Of a DNA stretch of 11,415 nt, positions 1 to 6,761 are shown piece after piece. The stretch covers positions 1 to 11,415 of the forward strand of contig JAJJLU010004586.1 of assembly GCA_023807065.1 (NCBI GenBank), written 5' to 3'. Within the stretch, counting starts at the first letter, position 1; every line of letters begins with the position of its first letter. The DNA is from Isotricha intestinalis. Taxonomy: Eukaryota; Ciliophora; Litostomatea; Vestibuliferida; Isotrichidae. The position numbers were made by a program, and so were the translations under genes. Below the pieces are notes generated by a model that was given only the letters and a program-made list of their open reading frames with translations, did not search any database and was not told the DNA's origin.

Positions 1-99
1 AATAAATTAACTAGAATATTAGATGATGTTATATTATAAAATATAAGTGAATGATAATTCAATATTAAAAATAAAATTTTTAACACATCTAATAAGAAT

Positions 100-1365
100 T
101 TAATTATTACAACATTTTTTTTTCTTAATATTTTCAATTTTTTCTTTTTCTAAATTAAACCCTTCTTTAAGATAATCTAATCTTTTAGAAGTATCAAAAA
201 TAATATTTTCCATAATTTCATATATATTAATACCGTCTTTACATGATATTTCAGTATAATTAATATTATATTTTTTAGCAAAATTTTCAGCATCTTCCGT
301 TTTAATTTCTCTTTGATTAATATTATCAATTTTATTTCCAGTTAAATATATAATACAATTATTATCATTATTATCATTTATATCAGTATTTCTAGCTTCT
401 TTAATATCTTTAATCCATTGAGTTAATTCATTAAAAGTACTTTCTTTAGTAATATCATACATTAAAATAAATGCATCACTTTTAATATAAAATTTTTTTG
501 GTATACTTCTTAATCTTTCTTGACCAGCCGTGTCCCAAACTTCTAATTTAATAATTTGATTATCTATTTCTACAAAAGATTTTTCTACATCAATTCCTAA
601 AGTAGATAAATTTGAATTTGAAAATAAATTATTAAAATACCTTTTAATAAATGATGTTTTTCCTACTCCTGAACTTCCTAATAAAAATATTGTCATTAAA
701 GAATTTGTTTTTATATTATCTTGAGATGATATTTTTATTGGTTCTTTTATTTTTATTAAATTATATAATTTAAAACAATCTTTATTTAATGTTGTATTTA
801 ATGATTCTATTATATTTTCAAAATTTTCTATTGATTTTAAAGATAAATAAAATATTTGAATATAATTATATAAATCTCTTAATTCATTTATTTCATTATT
901 TGTTATTTCTCTTTTTGAATCTAAATCTATTTTATTTGCTATAAAAAATATTTCAAATTTTTTTTTTCTTTCTTTATATATTTCATTTAATTTTTCTAAT
1001 AAATTTTTTGCTAATTCAAATGAACTTATTCTTGTTATATCTATTAATATTATTATTATTTCTGTTTCATATATTAAATATTTTGTTCTTGAATTTATAT
1101 AATCTATATTATCTAAATTTGTTAAATATACATTTAAATATAATTTAGTATTATTTTTTAAAGGAATTATTACTTTTTCTATTCTTTCAATTAATTTTTG
1201 AGAATCTTCTAATTCTTCTTTTGTTCTTTTATCAATTATTTTATCATATTCACTTTCTTTATAATTTGTATTATTATATTTTTTCATTTCTTTTAAAAAA
1301 CTTTTTTTTCCAGTTCCAGATAAACCATATATATTAATTTTATGAAATTTAACAAAAACACTCAT
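100..1365 (-). CDS. Tandem Rab-like small GTPase (degenerate first domain, intact second domain)
   Basis: A 421-residue protein with two Ras-superfamily G domains. The second (about residues 224-400) has every Rab signature: P-loop GSSGVGKTS at 230-238, switch-I Thr255, WDTAGQE at 277-283, NKID at 344-347 and SCK at 374-376. The protein ends in Cys418-Cys419-Asn-Asn, a CCXX-type geranylgeranylation tail, so membrane tethering in vesicle traffic is expected. The first domain (about 8-195) keeps a P-loop-like GLSGTGK at 14-20, but the Mg-binding Ser/Thr is Lys21. It has no DTAGQ motif (TNLDN occupies that area), yet retains ANKID at 143-147 and SLK at 175-177. It is probably a pseudo-GTPase. 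A usual Rab is about 200 residues, so this is a double-length fusion in one uninterrupted frame. An in-frame TGA at 1384-1386 lies upstream, supporting this Met. It is divergent from the 70-residue gene. The Rab subfamily cannot be assigned. Confidence 0.9.
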   Translation of the reverse strand: MSVFVKFHKINIYGLSGTGKKSFLKEMKKYNNTNYKESEYDKIIDKRTKEELEDSQKLIERIEKVIIPLKNNTKLYLNVYLTNLDNIDYINSRTKYLIYETEIIIILIDITRISSFELAKNLLEKLNEIYKERKKKFEIFFIANKIDLDSKREITNNEINELRDLYNYIQIFYLSLKSIENFENIIESLNTTLNKDCFKLYNLIKIKEPIKISSQDNIKTNSLMTIFLLGSSGVGKTSFIKRYFNNLFSNSNLSTLGIDVEKSFVEIDNQIIKLEVWDTAGQERLRSIPKKFYIKSDAFILMYDITKESTFNELTQWIKDIKEARNTDINDNNDNNCIIYLTGNKIDNINQREIKTEDAENFAKKYNINYTEISCKDGINIYEIMENIIFDTSKRLDYLKEGFNLEKEKIENIKKKKCCNN

Positions 1366-1612
1366 TAAAAATTCTAAAAAAACTCAAAAAATAAATTAAT
1401 TAATCAAATATTGAAATTTAAAATATTAAATTAGAAATATTAATATATTTAATTAAATAAAATATATATCTTTTCAAATTAAGAATTACTAATTGTTTAA
1501 ATCGGAAAAATAATAAATAAATAAATAATTACAAAATGTTGATGATAAATACTAATTATTATTTTCTGTCTTAAGAAAAAATAAATTATTTATATAATTA
1601 TAGATAAAATAA
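1366..1612. promoter_or_regulatory. Shared divergent intergenic region (putative bidirectional promoter)
   Basis: These 247 nt separate the start codons of two divergent genes (tandem GTPase leftward, 70-residue gene rightward), so both promoters must lie here or inside the genes. The region is almost pure A/T, with TATA-like stretches such as TTTATATAATTATA just upstream of the plus-strand ATG. A run of repeated AAAT units occurs near 1510-1530. TATA-like strings are expected by composition here, so none can be named as the core element. Confidence 0.4.
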
Positions 1613-1825
1613 ATGGGATTACCATTAGCTTTAGTTTTAGGAAAAGTTGGTTTACTTCTTTCTAGACAACAAGGTCCTGTGAGAGCAGCTTTAGAAGAAT
1701 TAGGTAGAAGAGGATTAAAAATTATTGAAATGAATCAATTTAGAGAAGCTTTAGTTGCAACAGGAAATTGGACAAATACAATAGCAAAAGAATTTGGGGA
1801 AATTTGTGGAATAATATTTGGTTAG
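1613..1825 (+). CDS. Small 70-residue conserved-looking protein, function unknown
   Basis: I do not recognise this protein. The frame begins with ATG directly after an in-frame TAA (1610-1612) and ends with TAG. The N-terminus is hydrophobic (LPLALVLGKVGLLLS, residues 3-17), followed by a basic/amphipathic stretch (18-45) and a C-terminal half with Trp53, Cys65 and a GIIFG end. Its composition differs sharply from every neighbour: 10 Gly and 11 Leu in 70 residues, only 3 Asn and 3 Lys, and 5 Arg, all AGA. G+C is visibly higher than around it. Such resistance to AT drift suggests strong protein-level constraint. It could be a small membrane or organelle protein, and the hydrophobic N-terminus could be a signal or targeting segment. 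It is too short to exclude a spurious frame completely, but the codon pattern and flanking AT richness favour a real gene. Confidence 0.65.
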   Translation: MGLPLALVLGKVGLLLSRQQGPVRAALEELGRRGLKIIEMNQFREALVATGNWTNTIAKEFGEICGIIFG

Positions 1826-2644
1826 ATAAAATTTATGTGTATATATTTTAATAAATGATTATTTTAATTCAGATTTAAACTTTTTTCAATTTTTTCAAAC
1901 ATTTTTTAAATATAATTAAATATAAAAAAACAGAGAATTTTTTCAATGAAATTTCAATAAAAATGATTTTTCTTTGTTAATAAATATGTTATGGAATATA
2001 AATTTTAAAAATGAAATTTATTTATTATTTAATTCTTCAACTCAATTCATATTTTATTCCCTAATTTTAACAAAAATTTAAATCATTAAATTTTATGATT
2101 TTTATAAATGATTTGATTCTTTATTTGTTTTATTATCCTTAATTTATTCAAAATTATTATTGCTGGTTTTTTCTATTAAATGATATTACAATAATAATGA
2201 AATAAAAACTGGGCATCTTTTCATTTATTATTATTTTTTTCAAATAATTCAATTGTTTTAACTCAAAATCAAAAAATACTCAAATTTTGAATTACTCATT
2301 CAGACTTTCAAATTTATAATAAAAGGAAAAAAGAAACTTTATGTAAATAAAATTAATCAAAAAAATGGATTCTAATCCTTTAAATTTTTGAAATTTAACC
2401 TCAAAATTCTTCGTTTTTATTTGTTTATTCCTTAAAAATTTTACTATCTTTCTTTTTTTAATTTATTTTTTATAAATATTTATTTCATTTATTTTTTTTT
2501 ATAATGATTAATCAAAATTTTTCATTTTAAGTTTTATTCTTTTTTATTATTTAATTTTACCTTTTGTTTTACTATTTATTGTTTTTTATAAAATTTTCTA
2601 AAATAAAATTTTATTTATGAATATTGTTTTATAATAAATAATAT
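1826..2644. other. Long convergent intergenic region, no gene found
   Basis: This 819-nt gap lies between the 3' ends of the 70-residue gene and the 391-residue gene. It is very AT-rich with many homopolymer runs, and no sustained reading frame, tRNA-like cloverleaf or repeat array was seen on either strand. It must hold both 3' untranslated regions. The only structure noticed is an imperfect hairpin at 2190-2235, listed separately. Confidence 0.6.
2190..2235. repeat. Imperfect inverted repeat (hairpin) in the convergent gap
   Basis: The left arm AATAATAATGAAA (2190-2202) pairs with TTTC (2219-2222) and ATTATTATT (2227-2235), leaving a 4-nt bulge at 2223-2226. The 16-nt loop (2203-2218) holds an unusually G/C-containing CTGGGC. 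The arms are low-complexity, so this may be chance. Confidence 0.2.
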
Positions 2645-3820
2645 TCATTCACTTCCTATATAAGTTTCACCATGAACAATACTAAACAAAAGTTCAATTT
2701 CTTTATAAAAATTAGTATTAGAATTAATAGTACTCCATAAATTTTTATCTTCATAAATTTCTAAATGAATAATAATAAAAATAGATTTAAATTTAATAAT
2801 AGCCATTTTATTTTTAGTAAGCATAACTTCAGGTTTATTTAAATTTAACTCAATATAATTTACAATATCTAAAAATTCACTTCCTCCGACTTTATTAACA
2901 GCAAACATTTGTTGAGCTTTATCATATAAATCTAATAAATATAATAATACATGATCATTATCTTGATTTATTGGATAATTAAAATTATCTTTAAGAGAAT
3001 TTCCTTGATTTGGACTTTCAATAAAGACATTATTGAATAACATATGAATCATTGTATTTTTTGTTAAAAAATATTTTTCAATAAAAAAATTCCCTGTAAA
3101 ACTTTTAAAAAAAGTTTTCTTTTTTAATTGTTCAGGTTTAATATTATTAAATTTTTTAATAAATATTTTTTTTTCTGTTGGTCGATTAGGTTTTTTTTCT
3201 AATTCAATGTTTAATTCTTTTTCTTTAATAGTTGATTTTTGTAACATTGTATCTTTTTGTTCTTGAATTTTATCATTTTCTTTTCCTGAATTATATAATA
3301 TAACTGAAGTTGATTCTAATTTTGTTTTTTTATATGAAATAGAATTTGAAGCATTTGGATTATAATTAAAATAAATAAATTTAGCAAATAATTTATTTGT
3401 TCTTAAATAATCTATAAATTTAACTGTTAATTCTTCTATACTTTGCATTGCAAAATCTTTTCCTTTTATTGTTACTTTTTTTGATAATTCATCTTGATGA
3501 ATATTATTTAATAATATTTTAGACATTGATATTAAACTTTGTCTTTTAAAACTTTTTTTATCACAAATTAATACTACTGATAAATTTGAATTTTGACTTT
3601 TTCTATATATCATAATTTTACCTGAATCTAATTTTAAACTTATACAATCTTCATTATTTGAGGAAGATAAATTATTTAATTGATCTAAATCTTTTATTAA
3701 ATCTACAAGAAAAGAATAAGAATTATCTTTTGATGCTGGAGTTACAAATGTATTTTTTGATATTATTTTTTCATCTAATATTTCATATGTTGTTTTATTT
3801 AATACTAATATTGTATTCAT
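2645..3820 (-). CDS. Uncharacterised 391-residue protein, possibly longin-like at the N-terminus
   Basis: I do not recognise this family with certainty. Residues 1-105 alternate short beta-like and helical stretches: ILVLNK; a helix around FLVDLIKDLDQL; then LKLDSGKIMIYRK and SVVLICDKK; then a helix. That order is reminiscent of a longin/roadblock-type fold, as in trafficking adaptors and vesicle-fusion regulators. This rests on pattern alone. Residues 165-240 are a Lys/Glu-rich, probably disordered linker. Residues 240-390 form a second structured region with a helix (VLLYLLDLYDKAQQMF), strands (MAIIKFKSIFIIIHLEIY) and a final helix (FYKEIELLFSIV), perhaps a second related domain. No signal peptide or membrane segment is seen. 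It ends in TGA and is the only TGA terminator found. The first in-frame ATG was taken as the start; the frame stays open upstream to 3905 but has no earlier Met. It shares a 263-nt upstream region with the CAP-EF-hand gene. Confidence 0.75.
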   Translation of the reverse strand: MNTILVLNKTTYEILDEKIISKNTFVTPASKDNSYSFLVDLIKDLDQLNNLSSSNNEDCISLKLDSGKIMIYRKSQNSNLSVVLICDKKSFKRQSLISMSKILLNNIHQDELSKKVTIKGKDFAMQSIEELTVKFIDYLRTNKLFAKFIYFNYNPNASNSISYKKTKLESTSVILYNSGKENDKIQEQKDTMLQKSTIKEKELNIELEKKPNRPTEKKIFIKKFNNIKPEQLKKKTFFKSFTGNFFIEKYFLTKNTMIHMLFNNVFIESPNQGNSLKDNFNYPINQDNDHVLLYLLDLYDKAQQMFAVNKVGGSEFLDIVNYIELNLNKPEVMLTKNKMAIIKFKSIFIIIHLEIYEDKNLWSTINSNTNFYKEIELLFSIVHGETYIGSE

Positions 3821-4083
3821 TTTTTTAATATTAAATAAATTCTTAAGATTTTTAATTGTTTTATTTTTTTTATTTTTTAATGAAAAGTTATAAATATATC
3901 TTAATTAATAATTAAATTATATGAGAATAATTAATAATAATATTTTCAACTGGATAAGATTACATTCATTTATTTAAAAATATTTTATTTGAAACTTTAA
4001 TAAAAAGCTAGTTTAATTTTTTTCTTTTATAGAAAAATAAATTTTTTTAAAAAAGAATTAGAAAAATGTATTTATAGAAATAA
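3821..4083. promoter_or_regulatory. Shared divergent intergenic region (putative bidirectional promoter)
   Basis: These 263 nt lie between the divergent starts of the 391-residue gene and the CAP-EF-hand gene. They are A/T-dominated. A pyrimidine stretch ending TTTTATAG (near 4024-4031), followed by A-rich leader, resembles a 3' splice site, so a small 5'-UTR intron on the plus strand is possible but unproven. No recognised factor site was identified. Confidence 0.35.
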
Positions 4084-5061
4084 ATGTCAAATGATTTCGA
4101 ACAATCCGTTATAAACAACTTAAACAAATTTAGAGAAAATCCTCAATCAATAATTCACTTTATGGAAATATATAGAAAAGGTTTAAGTAGAATAAAAGCA
4201 AAAGATCCTCTTTTACAAGAAATAGATAGATATTTAGAAGTATTACAGAAAATGCAGCCAATGCCGAAATTAAATTTAAATTCTGAATTATCAAAGATAG
4301 CAAAAATAGAAGCAAAAAAATTTTCTTTAAATCCAAATGACTATAAATTATATAAAGTTGGGAATGAATTAAAAGATATTATTCCTGATTATTATTTATC
4401 TGAAAATCCTTCTTTATTAGCTGATATTGGTTCTGATGATCCAAATAATCAAATAATTAAAATATTATTAAATAAACTTGATAAAAATAAAAAAGGAAGG
4501 AGTTTTTTTACTAATCTATTTTATACTCAAGTTGGTATTGGATTACAAAAATTTGAAGATGAAAATTATCTTGTTTTTATTTTTGCAAATGAAGAAAAAA
4601 ATTTTGTTCCAAAACCTGAAAAAAAAAGTAATATTAATGAAGATATGACTGAATTAAAACAAGCTTTTGATTTATTTGATTATAATAATAATCAAACAAT
4701 TAAAATTAAAGATACTCTTGAAGCAATGAAATATATGAATTTTGAAAATAATAATCCTGAATTATATAAAATTTTAGAAGAATTATCTGTTGATAATGAA
4801 ATTGTATCTTGGGAAAAATTTTCTAATCATGTTAATGAAAGATTAAATAGATTTAAAAATGAAAATAATATTAAAACAATATTTAATTTATGTATTGATA
4901 ATCCTGCTGATAATACAATTAATTTTGAAACTTTTAAAAAAATTTGTAATGAAATAGGAGAAAATATTTCTGAAAATAAAATTAAACATATTTTAGAAAA
5001 TACTACTCAAAAAGGTGATCAAATTACTTATGAAGAATTTTTAAAATATATCAACGATTAA
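4084..5061 (+). CDS. Intracellular CAP/SCP-like domain fused to a calmodulin-like EF-hand module
   Basis: A 325-residue protein. Residues 5-170 fit a CAP (SCP/PR-1) domain: a first helix with FRENPQSII, a central PMPKLNLNSELSKIAKIEA segment matching the usual L-W-x-x-x-L-A-x-x-A helix, and a C-terminal YTQVGIGLQ...YLVFIFANEE pair of strands matching the VGIG core. The His residues of the canonical CAP cleft are not visible, so the metal site is probably lost. There is no signal peptide, although most CAP proteins are secreted. Residues 187-325 resemble calmodulin/centrin. The first hand (ELKQAFDLFD, loop 199-210 starting D-Y-N-N-N) is the best; those around 237, 272 and 307 lack several calcium ligands. 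An in-frame TAA sits directly before the ATG. The role is unknown; a calcium-responsive scaffold is an inference. It is followed 151 nt later by the F-box-like gene on the same strand. Confidence 0.8.
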   Translation: MSNDFEQSVINNLNKFRENPQSIIHFMEIYRKGLSRIKAKDPLLQEIDRYLEVLQKMQPMPKLNLNSELSKIAKIEAKKFSLNPNDYKLYKVGNELKDIIPDYYLSENPSLLADIGSDDPNNQIIKILLNKLDKNKKGRSFFTNLFYTQVGIGLQKFEDENYLVFIFANEEKNFVPKPEKKSNINEDMTELKQAFDLFDYNNNQTIKIKDTLEAMKYMNFENNNPELYKILEELSVDNEIVSWEKFSNHVNERLNRFKNENNIKTIFNLCIDNPADNTINFETFKKICNEIGENISENKIKHILENTTQKGDQITYEEFLKYIND

Positions 5062-5212
5062 ATTTGTTTAATTTGTTTTTATAATTAGATATTTAAATTT
5101 ATTATTTTTTTTAATTTTAATTTTTATTGTTAAATGTTAAATTTTTGATTATTTTTAGGTTTTTTTAATATAATTTATTATTACTTTTGCAAAGATTGGT
5201 GTAATTGAAAAA

Positions 5213-5917
5213 ATGGGATGTGCATGTCAAATGAAAAATAAAAAAATAATTATAAATAGTAATATTAATGAATATAAAGGGAATATAAGTACATTTAATG
5301 AAATTACAAAATCAATGGAAATTTTAAATAATATAAATAATTACTTTTATCGTACTGATGAAAAATGCTGGGCAAAAATTTTAGATTTTTTGACTTATAA
5401 AGAATTAACTGTTGTTGCTCAATTAAATAAAAATTTAAGAAATATTTCTAAAAATCATAAACTATTAAATAAATTTTTTAAAGAAAAAGATTATAATAAA
5501 GAAATTATTTTAGAAAAAAAAACTAATAAAACACATTCAATAAATGTTCGAAATAATTATAATAATAATATTATTATTCATTCTCAATCAAAATTTCCAT
5601 CAAATAAAACATTAGAAAATAAATCATCATATTCGTTAGAAAAAAATAAAATAAACAACTTAAAAAAAAATGAAAAAAAAATATCTTTTTATGAAGATTA
5701 TTTCACAAAAAAAAAAATAAATATTCAACAAAATAATTTATACATCAATAAATTTACTCCTTCTCAATCAATTTGTAGTTCAAGTGTTGGTTATTATGAT
5801 CATACTCCAAGTTTCAGTGATGATAATATGTCTAATAGAAGAAGTTTTTATAATATTACCAATATCACTAATATTAATATTAATAAATATCCTGGAAGAA
5901 ATTTTAATGATTCTTAA
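5213..5917 (+). CDS. F-box-like protein with acylation-type N-terminus
   Basis: A 234-residue protein starting MGCACQ. Gly2 suits N-myristoylation, and Cys3 and Cys5 suit palmitoylation, predicting membrane attachment. Residues 52-90 (CWAKILDFLTYKEL, then VVAQLNKNLRNIS and LLNKFF) follow the F-box pattern of Leu/Ile helix, FL-x-x-x-E/D-L, hydrophobic helix with a C/N-K-x-x-R/N step, and a closing aromatic. F-boxes bind Skp1 in SCF ubiquitin ligases. The C-terminal 140 residues are Asn/Lys/Ser-rich and low-complexity, with Ser-rich SQSICSSSVG near 185; no substrate-binding repeats (WD40, LRR, Kelch) are seen. The frame is open upstream back to a TAA at 5171-5173, but there is no earlier Met, and the MGCAC motif supports this start. 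It lies in tandem behind the CAP-EF-hand gene and is convergent with the coiled-coil gene. Confidence 0.72.
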   Translation: MGCACQMKNKKIIINSNINEYKGNISTFNEITKSMEILNNINNYFYRTDEKCWAKILDFLTYKELTVVAQLNKNLRNISKNHKLLNKFFKEKDYNKEIILEKKTNKTHSINVRNNYNNNIIIHSQSKFPSNKTLENKSSYSLEKNKINNLKKNEKKISFYEDYFTKKKINIQQNNLYINKFTPSQSICSSSVGYYDHTPSFSDDNMSNRRSFYNITNITNININKYPGRNFNDS

Positions 5918-6761
5918 AAAAAAAAAATTAATATTTTTTACATATCAAAACTTTTTAGTATATGTTATTATAATTTAAATAACTTGTAATTTATATTGAT
6001 AATATATATTTAATTTATATAAATGTTTTAGAAAAAATGATGTAAAGTTTTTGAACTTTTAATTAATAATTAATATTTTATTTTATTTTAATTTTAAAAT
6101 AAATAAATAGTCGGATGATTGTTTATATTAAAGATAAAAATAAACAAAATCATATTATTATATAAGTTTTAAAATTCTTTTAGGAGATATTTTATAAAAC
6201 TATTATGAAAATAAATTAATTCATCAAAAATAGTTTAAGACTTTATCCAATTTAAACTTTTAAAGAATAAAAGAATATGAAAAAATTAATTTCTTAATAA
6301 TCAATTATAAGAAATATATATTCATATTTCATCTTTGAATGTAGAAAAAATAATAAATTGATTAATCATATTGTATAAGAAAAAACTTTGAAAAAATTGT
6401 GTTTATAAATATTTCCATAAATTTAGAAATTGTTATTTTCGAAGATAATGAAAATAAATAAAATAATATTTCAAGAAAAGGGAAAGACAATATAAAGAAA
6501 ATTATAATAAAGCTGCAAATATAAGAATAAATAAAAATTGAAAATTAGCAATTTAAATAAGAAAGATATGATAATAAAAATAAAAAGTTAATTATTATTC
6601 TAATGGATCAAATATTAATTATTATTTGAGTGTTTTTTATAAATTGTTTTTAAGGAAAGTATATTATAAAGTTTTTTAAAATAATTAATTTATCAAAAAA
6701 AAATTATTATACAAATTTACATTTTATTCATACTATTCCATATTTTTATAAAGAATTTTTC
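5918..6761. other. Long convergent intergenic region, no gene found
   Basis: This 844-nt gap lies between the 3' ends of the F-box-like and coiled-coil genes. It is very AT-rich, with frequent stops in all frames and no tRNA or rRNA signature. It holds an imperfect hairpin at 6115-6153 and a simple A/T palindrome at 6082-6103. The part from about 6460 to 6560 is purine-rich on the plus strand but not a convincing frame. Confidence 0.6.
6115..6153. repeat. Imperfect inverted repeat (hairpin) in the convergent gap
   Basis: ATGATTGTTTAT (6115-6126) can pair with ATAAACAAAATCAT (6140-6153) over 12 base pairs, with two extra A as a bulge and a 13-nt loop. Several G-C pairs make it less trivial than the surrounding A/T palindromes. 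It may be a 3'-UTR structure or chance. Confidence 0.25.

Noticed and set aside
1..39. Twelve open plus-strand codons (NKLTRILDDVIL) ending in TAA at the window start, possibly the end of an upstream gene.
   Set aside because: The stretch reads like protein and the position is reasonable, but twelve open codons are easily due to chance and nothing upstream is visible.
355..400. An Asn/Asp codon repeat (NTDINDNNDNN) in the GTPase, considered as a tandem repeat locus.
   Set aside because: It is a short, impure surface-loop expansion typical of AT-rich protist genes.
2367..2378. GGATT-CT-AATCC small palindrome, checked as a possible tRNA or site remnant.
   Set aside because: The arms are only 5 bp and there is no cloverleaf or other context.
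5784..5978. A 64-residue hydrophobic frame overlapping the end of the F-box-like gene.
   Set aside because: It is an alternate-frame shadow of Asn/Ile-rich coding sequence; its Ile/Leu composition is what frame-shifted AT-rich codons give.
6082..6103. A 10-bp-arm A/T palindrome.
   Set aside because: It is made only of A and T, and arms of this length are expected by chance at this composition.
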